DNA of 64,000 bases from an uncultured Coriobacteriaceae bacterium (GTDB lineage Bacteria; Actinomycetota; Coriobacteriia; Coriobacteriales; Atopobiaceae). This document shows positions 54,615 through 63,925 of this stretch, piece after piece. The DNA lies in NCBI GenBank assembly GCA_902778135.1, contig CACYWP010000004.1, forward strand, positions 1-64,000. The letters run 5' to 3'. The notes below the pieces were generated by a model that saw only the letters and a program-made list of their open reading frames with translations, made no database searches and was not told the origin of the DNA. The first letter of the stretch is position 1. Every line of letters begins with the position of its first letter. Made by a program: the position numbers and the translations under genes.

Positions 54615-56576
54615 ATGTCGAGACGAGACAATCACCTGCGGATGACTGCCGACGACCTGCGTGCGGCACGTGTGCTGACCTTGGCCGTCAAGTTCTTCGG
54701 CACACGTCATCCCATCTCCTCGTCGTCCATCAACATCGACCTCTACCCTGACCTGGACGATGAGTCGTTCAACCGTCAGTACCTGCGCGATCGCGAGCTG
54801 CTGGCCACGTTCGGCATCCACATACGGGAGGCCGGCAGCGACGGCAACGACACATGCTGGCAGATTGACGAGAACTCGTACGTGCAGGGCGAGGGGTTGG
54901 GTGCCCAAGACGCGCGCATCCTCTACGTGCTATGCCACGATATGGCCTACGACCAGTCGTTTGCCTATCGCGACGAGCTGCGTATGGCCCTTGCCAAGAT
55001 CTCGCAGATGTATCGCGGGACGACCTTCCCCCATACCGACGAGACCACGCCCTCCCAGCACAAGCTGTTGTCGGTGCTCGTCTCCTGCATGGGCTCCCAA
55101 CAAGGCGTCAGGGTCACCTACACCAAGGCGGATGGGGATACGATCACTCGCGACCTTGCGTTGCTGGGCTCGTTCGGCCTGCGCGGGAGGACCTACTTCG
55201 TCGCCAGCAAGGTGCTGCACGATGGCTCCCTGGCCCCCGACTCGGTACGCACCTACCGACTTGACCGTTTCGAGAAGGCCCGCGCGATTGCCGGCATCAC
55301 CTACCAGGTTCCCTTGGACTTCTCGGTGAGCGACTACGAGCGACTACCATTCCAGATGGGGGAATTCGCTGGTAAAGCACAGTTTCTTGTTCCTGTCGAC
55401 ATCGGTCGGGAGGTCACTCGGGCCATGTCGACGCATGGCACGTCGACAATGCGGGACGACGGGTCCCTGCTTTGGGAGGTCATCTACAGCGACGCGCATG
55501 CAGCTGCCTCTTGGGCCGTGGGCACGGGCATCACGGCAGTCGCGCCACAGCAGCTGGTCGAGGAATGTGAGAGCGTCTGCCAGACAACCTGCAATGCCTG
55601 CCTCTATGACGGGCGACTCGGTGGGCTTGCGGAGGCGGCACCGGTCTCTACCAGACAGAACAGGGCAGGTCGCACCGGCAGTGTGACCGTCGTGCGCCAG
55701 CTGCTGGCCCTGGCGGGCAGCCTGACCAACGAGGGCGAGGTCATCACGGCCGACGACATCGCCGGCACCTTGGGCATCAGCTACGACCAGGCTCGCCACC
55801 TCATTGCCCTGGTGTCCCTAGGCAGTGGCGAGTCCATCGACTACCTCCCCGTCATCATGAGCGACGAGGACGATGAGGTGGCCTTGATGGAAGGTGCCGG
55901 CCTCAGCGCACGCAGGGTCCGCCTGACGCGTTCCGAGACGATCGCGCTGTCCGCAGCGCTTGCCGAGCTGGGTGTCGCGGACGACGATCCGCTGGTACAG
56001 ACCCTGAATGCATCATATGTGGCACCCTCCTTCTCGACGCAGGACATCATGCGCTCGCTGGAGGCCCCCAGCTCGGCGACGGACGGGGCGACCCTGAGGC
56101 TCTGCTCCCAGGCGATCACTGATGGCAAGACGCTGCGCTTCTCGTACGTGCCCGTCGCTGGCGGCGCGATGGCCTGGCGCCACGTGGTGCCCCGTCTGGT
56201 GCGGCGTGGCGACGACAGCTGGTATCTCGACGCATACGACCTGCGCCGCGGCGCCGACCGTGTCTTCCGCATAGACCACATGGGCGAGGTCTCGCTGGAG
56301 GATGCGGCGCCAGCACCGGCACCCCCTGCGCCGAATCAGAAGAAACGCCTGGTCAACCTGCACTTTTCCGATTCGCGCTATCTCGACCTCTTCCATTGGG
56401 AGGGCTTGGAGGTCGTATCTCGGGACGATGGTGGGACGACTGCACGTCTGCCCCACTATGGTGGCAACTGGCTGACACGGCACGTCGCAGCCTGTGCTGG
56501 CACGGTGACCACCGACGACTCAACCCTCGCCGAGCAGGCAAAGGCATACGCATCGAGGGTCTTGGCCGAATCCTAG
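54615..56576 (+). CDS. double WYL-domain transcriptional regulator (PafBC-fusion-like)
   Basis: 653 aa made of two similar halves. Each has an N-terminal helix-turn-helix-like region (about 12-90 and 350-420) and a WYL-type C-terminal domain (about 150-260 and 480-580; the second has LRFSYVPVAG, VVPRLVRRGDDSWYLDAYDLRRGADRVFRIDH). The length and the second half, with LTRSETIALSAALAELG before the WYL domain, resemble PafB and PafC joined in one chain. PafBC activates a LexA-independent DNA-damage response in mycobacteria, so a related role is possible; the assignment is by layout only. The ATG at 54615 follows CGGAGG. It is convergent with dinG (70 bp gap). Confidence 0.75.
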   Translation: MSRRDNHLRMTADDLRAARVLTLAVKFFGTRHPISSSSINIDLYPDLDDESFNRQYLRDRELLATFGIHIREAGSDGNDTCWQIDENSYVQGEGLGAQDARILYVLCHDMAYDQSFAYRDELRMALAKISQMYRGTTFPHTDETTPSQHKLLSVLVSCMGSQQGVRVTYTKADGDTITRDLALLGSFGLRGRTYFVASKVLHDGSLAPDSVRTYRLDRFEKARAIAGITYQVPLDFSVSDYERLPFQMGEFAGKAQFLVPVDIGREVTRAMSTHGTSTMRDDGSLLWEVIYSDAHAAASWAVGTGITAVAPQQLVEECESVCQTTCNACLYDGRLGGLAEAAPVSTRQNRAGRTGSVTVVRQLLALAGSLTNEGEVITADDIAGTLGISYDQARHLIALVSLGSGESIDYLPVIMSDEDDEVALMEGAGLSARRVRLTRSETIALSAALAELGVADDDPLVQTLNASYVAPSFSTQDIMRSLEAPSSATDGATLRLCSQAITDGKTLRFSYVPVAGGAMAWRHVVPRLVRRGDDSWYLDAYDLRRGADRVFRIDHMGEVSLEDAAPAPAPPAPNQKKRLVNLHFSDSRYLDLFHWEGLEVVSRDDGGTTARLPHYGGNWLTRHVAACAGTVTTDDSTLAEQAKAYASRVLAES

Positions 56577-56646
56577 GGACAAGAATTCCGTAGGGCAAGC
56601 CGTGGTCGCCCACCCTACGGAAGAGATTGCAATCCTCTGGTCCGTC

Positions 56647-59580
56647 CTACCGCCTGTGCGACGCGCGCCACATCTGGATGTAGCGACCCACATTCTGGCA
56701 ATCCATCTGCTGGCAGGACGTGGTGGGCATGGAACGTACGAACTGCTGGCCGTAGCGCTTGGAGGCGACGCGCGAATCGGCGAACACGACGATTCCCGCA
56801 TCGTTTGCCGTGCGGATGAGCCGCCCTGCCGCCTGTTTGACGGACAGGACCGCCTCGGGCAGGGAATAGCGCCACCAAGAACGGTCCTCGCGCAGGTCAC
56901 GCTCGCGCACCAGTGGGTCGTTGGGGTTTGCGAAGGGCAGCTTGGGAATGACCACGCAACGCAGCGTGTCACCCGCAGCGTCAAACCCCTCCCAGAACGA
57001 CTTCAGCGCCATCAGCGAGCGGCTCTCGTCCGCCATGAACCGGTCGCGCAGGCGACGCGGCGAAGACCCACGCTCCTGGCAGTCGACCTCCAGCCCAATG
57101 GCCTCCAGACGCGGTGCCAGCGCGGCATGCACGCGCTCCATCTCGCGACGGTTGGTGAACAGCGTCAGAACCGATCCACCCATGCTCTGATGAATGTCGA
57201 ACAACAGGTCACCCAAGGCATCCAAATAGCTGCGCGTCCCGGGAGCTGGCATGTCCCGACACACCACCACGGACATATTTCTATCAAAATCGAAACTTGA
57301 TGACAGTTTCAGGCTGCCGCGTGACGAACGTTCCAGCTGGTCAAGGCCCACAGCGTGGTCAAAATGCTCAAATGACTCACCAACAGCTATCGTGGCCGAG
57401 GTGAACGTCACGCTCATCATCTCGGGCAGCCAGCGCCCGGCGAGGTCCGTGCCCACGTCAACCTTCTCCGCCACGAGGGCCTCGGTGCCGATGTCGCGCT
57501 TGCGGCGGGACAGTCGCGCCGAATACACATAGGTGTGGTCCTCGCCCGCCTCGATGAGCGACAGGGCATCGCGCAGCTCGGATAGGAACCCTGTGGCTTC
57601 CTTCAAGTCGCCTGCCAGCTGCGGAGATAGGTCCCCCAAGGCCTCGGTGGCGTCCGCCGCATCCTTTGCGGACTCGTCCAGTCGGTCGATGGCACGCAGC
57701 ATCGCCTCGGAAAGGGCTGCCCAGGCCGGGGACTGGCGCACGCCGTCGTCAATCCAGAGGGTCTGGCTCTCATACCCACCGCTGGGGCCCGCCACGCTGC
57801 CCAGTTCGTGAATCGCCTCGAACACGTCGGCCGTGCTCACGGTCGCGCGCGAGGCCGATGCCGCCAGCTTGGTCAGCAGCCGTGTCGGCAGAGTTGCCCC
57901 CTCACGCTGGGTCAACTGGCCAAAGAGCGTGTGAATGGTACCAGTCTTGGCACCGCCAAGCTTCTCGAACGAGGCACGGACGTCCTCTCCCTGCACCTCG
58001 ACGGCCCATTGGCGCCGCGCCTCGGCCTCGAAGCCGTGGGCCTCGTCGACAACCCAATGCCTGATGGGTGGCAGTATGCGTCCCTCGGCCATGACGTTGC
58101 GCAGCAGCAGGGAGTGGTTGGTGACCACAACATCCGCGCATGCCGCGCGGCGGCGAGCACCATGGACCATGCATTCGTTGGGGAAGAAGGGGCAGCGCGT
58201 GCGCTGGCATTCGGACGGACTGGTCGTCAGCATGCCACGCGGCACGAACTTCCAGCGTATGCCCAGCGTATCAAGGTCGCCCTCGGCAGCCTGACAGACC
58301 GAGGCATAGGTGACTGCAATGGCTGTCAGCATGTCCGCGGCGATGGAGTCGGACGACCGCGCACCCGCGACCTGGTCGACCGGCAGCTCGACGTTCGTGG
58401 CCCGTTGCAGGCGATTGAGACAGGGGTAATGCTCGTAGCCCTTCAGGCTCGTGAAGGTGACTCCCTGGGGCAGTGCCGCGTCCAACGCCGGCAGCTCGTG
58501 GGAAACCAGCTGGTCCGTAAGGGCGTTCGTCTTGGTCGCAACGCCTACCGTGATGCCGTTACGCTGGGCAAACTGCACCATGGGTACCAGATAGGCCATG
58601 GACTTGCCAACGCCAGTGCCAGCCTCGATGGCACGATGGGTGGAGGTCGCCAGGGCCTCGCGCACCTCCAGGGCCATGGCTTCCTGCTCGCCACGGCGCT
58701 CGTAGACCGGATACATGCGCGAGACCAGTCCGTCTGCTCCGAAGGCATCCGCGATCTCGTCGCGATTCGGTGCGACGAGCGGACCATCTGCCTGCGCCGC
58801 ATCGCAACGCGTCTGCCAAGAGACGCTGGAAACCAGCTCGTGGCGCACCGCCTTGAGGGAGAATCCCTGCACCGGGTTGCGCGTTGCCAGATAAGAGAGG
58901 ATGGGTCGGAACGACCACTCGACGTCTGCATGCATGTCGGCCAGATGGCCAAGCAAACCAGCAGGTAAATCGCATAGTCCCATAAGCATGATGGGCCACA
59001 TGCCGCACAGGGCGTCCACGTCGTCCATGGCACGGTGGGTCACCGAATCGCAGCCAAAGGCAGCGGCCATGTCGGACAGCCGATGCGAGCGAAGGCGTGG
59101 CAGGGCAAGCCTTGACAACGCAAGCGTGTCTATCCAGAGGTCGCTGACGTTGCGTCCACCAGGCACCTTCTCGATGAAGGTCCGGTCGAACAGGGCGTTG
59201 TGAGCGAGGACCGGCGCACCACCGACAAAGTCCTCCAGATCCCTGATCGCTGTGACCGCATCCGGCGCGCTGGCCACATCGATGGCACGAATTCCCGTCA
59301 GTCGCTGAATCTCCTCAGGTATCGGACGTGATGGATTCACGAAGGTCCGATAGCGGTCCACGACTTCCCTGCCCGATATGCGTGCGGCGGCTATCTCGAT
59401 CAGCTCGCAGTCTCGAAACGACAGACCTGTCGTCTCGGTATCCAAGACGACCATGTCCTCTTCGAGCGGGCCAAAGTCGTCCTGATGGGCCCGTTCGGCC
59501 AGTGTCAGGTAGGCATCGCGCACGACATCGGGCGTGGAGGGCATCAACAGCTGCTGTAGCAGGTCATTCGTCTGTGTCAT
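56647..59580 (-). CDS. dinG: DinG-type helicase with N-terminal DEDDh 3'-5' exonuclease
   Basis: 977 aa. The DnaQ-like exonuclease domain (about 40-210) has VVLDTETTGL, LAHNALFD and HRAMDDVDAL. The XPD-family helicase part has Walker A EAGTGVGKS, four cysteines suited to a 4Fe-4S cluster (CQRTRCPFFPNEC...C), DEAH and the late motifs KSFWEGFD and QAAGRLIRTANDAG. This is the architecture of Firmicute/actinobacterial DinG proteins, which act on structured or damaged nucleic acid. The ATG at 59580 has AGGAAAG about 9 bp upstream; a longer start at 59652 exists but adds unconserved residues. No LexA box is seen upstream. It follows ddl on the same strand, 129 bp apart. Confidence 0.93.
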   Translation of the reverse strand: MTQTNDLLQQLLMPSTPDVVRDAYLTLAERAHQDDFGPLEEDMVVLDTETTGLSFRDCELIEIAAARISGREVVDRYRTFVNPSRPIPEEIQRLTGIRAIDVASAPDAVTAIRDLEDFVGGAPVLAHNALFDRTFIEKVPGGRNVSDLWIDTLALSRLALPRLRSHRLSDMAAAFGCDSVTHRAMDDVDALCGMWPIMLMGLCDLPAGLLGHLADMHADVEWSFRPILSYLATRNPVQGFSLKAVRHELVSSVSWQTRCDAAQADGPLVAPNRDEIADAFGADGLVSRMYPVYERRGEQEAMALEVREALATSTHRAIEAGTGVGKSMAYLVPMVQFAQRNGITVGVATKTNALTDQLVSHELPALDAALPQGVTFTSLKGYEHYPCLNRLQRATNVELPVDQVAGARSSDSIAADMLTAIAVTYASVCQAAEGDLDTLGIRWKFVPRGMLTTSPSECQRTRCPFFPNECMVHGARRRAACADVVVTNHSLLLRNVMAEGRILPPIRHWVVDEAHGFEAEARRQWAVEVQGEDVRASFEKLGGAKTGTIHTLFGQLTQREGATLPTRLLTKLAASASRATVSTADVFEAIHELGSVAGPSGGYESQTLWIDDGVRQSPAWAALSEAMLRAIDRLDESAKDAADATEALGDLSPQLAGDLKEATGFLSELRDALSLIEAGEDHTYVYSARLSRRKRDIGTEALVAEKVDVGTDLAGRWLPEMMSVTFTSATIAVGESFEHFDHAVGLDQLERSSRGSLKLSSSFDFDRNMSVVVCRDMPAPGTRSYLDALGDLLFDIHQSMGGSVLTLFTNRREMERVHAALAPRLEAIGLEVDCQERGSSPRRLRDRFMADESRSLMALKSFWEGFDAAGDTLRCVVIPKLPFANPNDPLVRERDLREDRSWWRYSLPEAVLSVKQAAGRLIRTANDAGIVVFADSRVASKRYGQQFVRSMPTTSCQQMDCQNVGRYIQMWRASHRR

Positions 59581-59709
59581 CAACTCGCGCTTTCCTATTC
59601 TGGCAACTGGCACGCGATCCCAGCCACCATCTATGAACAGTCCCCACGCCACGAATCCAGCTCTGGTCGCGGCACGGGGACCTGCTTCCTACGGTCTCTC
59701 CTCTGGCGC

Positions 59710-60660
59710 CTATTCCAGTGCCAGCTCCACGAGATGGCGGCAGAGCTGCGGAAACTCCATGCCAGCATGGCGGGCGGAGTCGGGGAGCAGGCTGGTCTCG
59801 GTCATGCCGGGGATGGTGTTGGTCTCCAGGATGTAAGGGGTCCCCTCAGACGTCACGATGAAGTCGCTCCGGGAGACGCCACGGCATCCCAACACCTTGT
59901 GTGCTTCGACGGCCAGCTGCTGGGCGCGGGCATAGACCTCCTCGTCCAAGCGCGCAGGGATGATATGGTGCAGCTCGCCCGGCTCGTACTTCACCTTGAG
60001 GTCATAGAACTCTGCCCCCGTGTTGACCTCGATGATGGGTAGGGCTTGGGGATCGTCGTTGCCCATCACCGGTACGGTGATTTCGGTGCCTTCGATGCAC
60101 TGTTCCACAAGCACCGTGTCGCCTTGGGAGCCTGCCAGCTCGATGGCAGCAGGCAGCTGTGATGGGTCGGTCACGCGCGTGATACCATAACTAGAGCCGT
60201 TACCTGCAGGTTTGACGAACATGGGCAGGCCAAGGCGCTGCACAAGACTGTCAATCTGACCTTCGTCCAGCTGTGTCCCCGGAGCGAGGTTCACCCCTTC
60301 CGGCGTCGGGATGCCCACCATACGGTACATCTGCTTCGAGACGTCCTTGGCTGTTCCCATGGCAGAGGCAAGCACTCCCGAGAACGTGTAGGGCAGATGG
60401 AGAATCTCCAACAGGCCTTGGATGCTGCCGTCCTCGCCATATCGTCCATGCATTGCGACGAAGGCAACGTCATAGTCTCCGGCCGCGATGGTCGAGACAA
60501 AGCCATCTGCCGCTACATCCAGCAGCTCTACCGAGGTGAAGCCAGCCTGACGCAGGGCCTTTTCGCATGCGCGACCTGATGCGAGCGATATCTCGCGCTC
60601 ATCGGACCAACCACCTGCAAGGACGACAACCTTGCAGTCTGTCACGTTCTCTGCCGACAT
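59710..60660 (-). CDS. ddl: D-alanine-D-alanine ligase
   Basis: 316 aa, ATP-grasp. It makes D-Ala-D-Ala for the peptidoglycan stem. Motifs: AGGWSDEREISLASG, AMHGRYGEDGSIQG, VKPAGNGSSYGI and the final ILETNTIPGMTETSLLP. The last has Thr-Asn where many members have Val-Asn. Length is typical. The ATG at 60660 has GAAGGAG upstream. It is divergent from rlmN (110 bp). Confidence 0.96.
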   Translation of the reverse strand: MSAENVTDCKVVVLAGGWSDEREISLASGRACEKALRQAGFTSVELLDVAADGFVSTIAAGDYDVAFVAMHGRYGEDGSIQGLLEILHLPYTFSGVLASAMGTAKDVSKQMYRMVGIPTPEGVNLAPGTQLDEGQIDSLVQRLGLPMFVKPAGNGSSYGITRVTDPSQLPAAIELAGSQGDTVLVEQCIEGTEITVPVMGNDDPQALPIIEVNTGAEFYDLKVKYEPGELHHIIPARLDEEVYARAQQLAVEAHKVLGCRGVSRSDFIVTSEGTPYILETNTIPGMTETSLLPDSARHAGMEFPQLCRHLVELALE

Positions 60661-60769
60661 GGGGCAACTCCTTCATACCATGCTTGCGCTAGACTCACCA
60701 AGTGAGCATCAATCCACGGGGAAAATGGTACCCCACGTGGGAAATCTGACATAGAAGAGGTACGAAATC

Positions 60770-61831
60770 ATGCAAGAAGCCAGAAACCTCCCGACAGAAG
60801 GGACGGTCCTGACCGATCTGCGTTCCTTTACGCACGGACAGCTCGTCGAGACGCTCAAGGAGTTGGGCCAGCCAACGTTTCGCGTGAAACAAATCGAGGA
60901 GTGGATCTGGGAGAAGGGTGCAACGTCCTTCGATGACATGACCAACCTTCCCAAGGCCCTGCGTGCGCAGCTGGCCGAGCGCTTCACTCTCGGTGGGGTC
61001 AAGCAGGTCGCACGACAGATCTCCGAGGATGGCAGCCGCAAATACCTGCTGCGCTATCCCGATGGGACGACCGTGGAGTGCGTAGGCATGCCCACAGGCA
61101 GCAAGCTGGCCGTTTGCGTCTCCTCCCAGGCTGGTTGTGCCATGGGATGCGCATTCTGCGCAACAGGCGCGGCTGGCCTGACCCGTTCGTTGACTTCCAG
61201 CGAAATCTACGACCAGGTCATGCACGTACGTAACGACTTTGACATGCGCGTGACGAGCGTGGTCCTCATGGGTCAGGGCGAGCCGTTCATGAACTACGAC
61301 GCTTCGCTAGCCGCCATGCGCCGTCTGAACTCGCCTGACGGCCTCGGTATCGGTGCGCGCCACATTACGGTATCTACCTGCGGTGTCATTCCTGCGATCA
61401 AACGCTTTGCCAACGAGCCCGAGCAGTTCACCCTTGCGGTTTCCCTTCATTCGGCGGTGCAGAAGACGCGCAACGCCCTGATGCCCGGTGTACGCAAGTA
61501 CTCGCTCCTGCATCTCTATGAGGTCATGGGGGAGTATGTGGACAAGACCGGGCGTCGGCCGACCTACGAGTACGCGCTGATTCGCGGTGTCAACGATACC
61601 GAAGACGAGCTTGGGGCTCTTTGTGACTTCTGTCGGGACAACCTTGCGCACGTCAACATCATCAAGCTCAACGAAGTGAAGGGCTCCCGGTTCCAGCCGT
61701 CCTCTGATGCTCGCGCCGGAGAGTTCGTCCGCCGCCTAGCCAGCGTTGGCGTCGAGGCGACCATTCGTCAGTCTCGAGGACAGGACATCGATGCAGCCTG
61801 TGGACAGCTGAAACAGCGGTTGAGCAGGTAA
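60770..61831 (+). CDS. rlmN: 23S rRNA (adenine-2503-C2)-methyltransferase RlmN
   Basis: 353 aa radical-SAM enzyme that methylates C2 of A2503 in 23S rRNA and A37 of some tRNAs. It has an N-terminal accessory domain (1-100, FRVKQIEEWIWEKG), the cluster motif CAMGCAFC, MGQGEPFMNYD, and conserved cysteines for the methyl-transfer mechanism (near C350 region and VSTCG). The length and the motif FRVKQ point to RlmN rather than Cfr. A hairpin follows the stop. Confidence 0.94.
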   Translation: MQEARNLPTEGTVLTDLRSFTHGQLVETLKELGQPTFRVKQIEEWIWEKGATSFDDMTNLPKALRAQLAERFTLGGVKQVARQISEDGSRKYLLRYPDGTTVECVGMPTGSKLAVCVSSQAGCAMGCAFCATGAAGLTRSLTSSEIYDQVMHVRNDFDMRVTSVVLMGQGEPFMNYDASLAAMRRLNSPDGLGIGARHITVSTCGVIPAIKRFANEPEQFTLAVSLHSAVQKTRNALMPGVRKYSLLHLYEVMGEYVDKTGRRPTYEYALIRGVNDTEDELGALCDFCRDNLAHVNIIKLNEVKGSRFQPSSDARAGEFVRRLASVGVEATIRQSRGQDIDAACGQLKQRLSR

Positions 61832-61869
61832 ATAGAACAATTGTTCCTGTGTTTTGACGCTATATGAGT

Positions 61870-61903
61870 CAGCCCCGGTACATCATTCGATGTTCCGGGG
61901 CTG
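61870..61903. terminator. bidirectional terminator between rlmN and the small membrane gene
   Basis: A 15-bp stem with one mismatch (61870-61884 with 61889-61903) and an ATTC loop lies between convergent genes. The flanks are modestly T-rich on both strands (ATGCTTTC on plus). Confidence 0.65.
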
Positions 61904-61928
61904 ATGCTTTCAATCACGCTATCTTGAC

Positions 61929-62195
61929 CTAGAAGCCGAGATTCTCCCATGCGGTACGAACCTGAGCCCTATTCTGGACGACGACTTCCTCATCCATGAT
62001 CGTACCAATGCGCTCGTTAACGAGGTTCGAGAGCTGAAGGTACGACTTTCCCATCGTCGCGTAGAGCTGCTTCATCTGGGCCTTTGCCTCGTCGTCGAGG
62101 AAGTACTGATATGCCGCATATCCTGCCAGCGCGACGACAGCAGTGGCCACAATCTGGAACTTGATTATCTTGATGATCTTCACGTCATTCACCAT
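61929..62195 (-). CDS. small membrane protein co-translated with parB
   Basis: 88 aa. A membrane segment at about residues 13-30 (FQIVATAVVALAGYAAYQYF) follows a short basic N-terminus. The remainder is a helical soluble domain (DDEAKAQMKQLYATMG...). The ATG at 62195 overlaps the parB stop by 11 bp, so translation is coupled. I do not recognise a family. Linkage suggests a link with ParAB, for example membrane attachment, but that is inference. Confidence 0.8.
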   Translation of the reverse strand: MVNDVKIIKIIKFQIVATAVVALAGYAAYQYFLDDEAKAQMKQLYATMGKSYLQLSNLVNERIGTIMDEEVVVQNRAQVRTAWENLGF

Positions 62196-63057
62196 CCGTC
62201 ATCGAAATCTTGCTCAACTGTTCGACCAAACGTGCAAGGTCTTCTTCGGTCCCAAACTCAATTTCAATCTTGTTCTTGTTCCGCAGACGCTTGACCTTCA
62301 CGTTGGTATCCAAGGCCAACCGCAGTTGTCGTGCGGCACGTTTATATGACTGTGGCGTCGGTTGACGGCGCGGAGGTTCGCGGTTCATGTCAGAAAACAA
62401 CGGTGCGAGGTTTTCTGTCTGACGGACCGTCAATCCGTCTTCTACTACCTTCTGAGCCAGCTTGATTCTGCCTTCCTCACTGGGCACGGCCAGAATCGCA
62501 CGAGCATGGCCCGCGGTCAGCAAACGCTGAGCCATCATCTCCTGTACCTCGACTGGCAGGTCCAACAGACGAAGGGAGTTCGCAATCGCAGGACGAGACT
62601 TGGACAATGCCTGGCCCAACTCGGCCTGTGTCATACCCGTCTGTTTGATCAGCGTACGGAAACCCTGAGCTTCCTCGATGGGGTCAAGGTCGGCGCGCTG
62701 GAGATTCTCGATGAGGGCAAGCTTGAAGACATCATTGTCCGAGATCTCTCGTATTACGACTGGTATCTCCTCGAGACCAGCCCTCTTTGCCGCCTGATAG
62801 CGCCGTTCGCCAGCGACGATCTCGTACTTCTGACCCTTCTTACGCACCAGAATGGGCTGCAGCACCCCATTCTGACGAATGGAGTCGGTCAGTTCCTCAA
62901 GGGCATCCTCGTCGAAGTTCTTTCGCGGCTGTCCTTTGTTCGGCAGAATCGAGCTCAGGGGGAGAGACGCATCAGGGGCGGCCGCACCTGCAACCTCGGC
63001 ATCAGCGCCACCCATGAGGGAGTTGAGTCCCTTTCCCAATCCACTTTTCCTAGCCAC
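62185..63057 (-). CDS. parB: chromosome-partitioning protein ParB
   Basis: 290 aa. It begins VARKSGLGKGLNSLMGG, the ParA-stimulating N-terminal motif. The CTPase/clamp domain has LPLSSILPNKGQPRK and the GERRYQAAK box. The helix-turn-helix for parS includes MTQAELGQALSKSRPAIANSLRLL, and a C-terminal dimerisation segment follows. It binds parS and spreads by CTP-dependent sliding. The GTG at 63057 overlaps the parA stop by 8 bp. Confidence 0.97.
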   Translation of the reverse strand: MARKSGLGKGLNSLMGGADAEVAGAAAPDASLPLSSILPNKGQPRKNFDEDALEELTDSIRQNGVLQPILVRKKGQKYEIVAGERRYQAAKRAGLEEIPVVIREISDNDVFKLALIENLQRADLDPIEEAQGFRTLIKQTGMTQAELGQALSKSRPAIANSLRLLDLPVEVQEMMAQRLLTAGHARAILAVPSEEGRIKLAQKVVEDGLTVRQTENLAPLFSDMNREPPRRQPTPQSYKRAARQLRLALDTNVKVKRLRNKNKIEIEFGTEEDLARLVEQLSKISMTDGE

Positions 63058-63868
63058 GCCTGATCACTTCCCTTGCCAACTTGGTGTATGCCTGCGAACC
63101 CTTGCTCAGCCAAGCGTACTGGGTAACGGGCAGACCATGGCTTGGCGCTTCCGAGAGCTTGACATTACGCGGAATGATCTGCTTGAAGACCTTCTTGCCA
63201 AAGTACTTCTGAACCTCTTCGGCCACCTGGCGTGAAAGTGTCGTACGGCTGTCATACATCGTCAGAAGAACGCCGAAGATATCAAGATCGGGGTTCAGGC
63301 GCTGTTTGACCATGCGCATCGATTCGAGGAGCTTCGTAACGCCCTCCAACGCATAGAACTCGCACTGGATGGGGATGAGCAACTCGTCTGCGGCAACCAG
63401 AGCATTGACCGTCAGAAGGCCGAGAGACGGCGGACAATCGATCAAGACATAGTCGAAGTACTCTCGAATGTCGAGAAGAACCGATTCGAGAACTGTTTCG
63501 CGATTGTTCAACGATACAAGCTCGACTTCGGCACCAGCCAACTGAATCGTCGCCGGAACGGCGAAGACATTTGGCTCACACGTTGACATGATAAGGTCTT
63601 CGATCGGATAGTCGTTCAGCAGAGCATCGTAGATATCGTATTCGAGCTCTTCCTTTTCGATGCCATAGCCGCTGGTCGTGTTTCCTTGCGGATCAAGGTC
63701 GACAATCAGAACCTTCTTCTTCGCCTCTCCGAGAGCAGCCGATAGGTTCACAACGGTAGTCGATTTTCCAACGCCACCTTTTTGGTTTATTACTGCGAGG
63801 ACCTTCGTCTTTTTGAGGGGATTTCCGCGCTTAACATCTAGATATCCCACCATACCTCCAAACCGCAT
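63050..63868 (-). CDS. parA: chromosome-partitioning ATPase ParA/Soj
   Basis: 272 aa. The deviant Walker A is NQKGGVGKSTT and Walker B is YVLIDCPPS, with the ParA signature VDLDPQGN. It partners ParB in origin segregation. The start is uncertain: ATG 63868 has only a weak ribosome site, and ATG 63853 lies directly after GGAGGT. The conserved domain begins at KTKVLAVINQKGG, so function is unaffected. parS lies 43 bp upstream. Confidence 0.95.
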   Translation of the reverse strand: MRFGGMVGYLDVKRGNPLKKTKVLAVINQKGGVGKSTTVVNLSAALGEAKKKVLIVDLDPQGNTTSGYGIEKEELEYDIYDALLNDYPIEDLIMSTCEPNVFAVPATIQLAGAEVELVSLNNRETVLESVLLDIREYFDYVLIDCPPSLGLLTVNALVAADELLIPIQCEFYALEGVTKLLESMRMVKQRLNPDLDIFGVLLTMYDSRTTLSRQVAEEVQKYFGKKVFKQIIPRNVKLSEAPSHGLPVTQYAWLSKGSQAYTKLAREVIRRG

Positions 63869-63911
63869 CGTTTTGAGTCCGTTCCGTTTGGTGTCTCTAT
63901 CATAGAGGATA

Positions 63912-63925
63912 GTTTCACGTGAAAC
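63912..63925. promoter_or_regulatory. parS site
   Basis: GTTTCACGTGAAAC is the perfect 14-bp palindromic core of the bacterial parS consensus. It is immediately upstream of parA, as in many origin-proximal par loci. It could also let ParB act on the parAB promoter. Confidence 0.92.
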
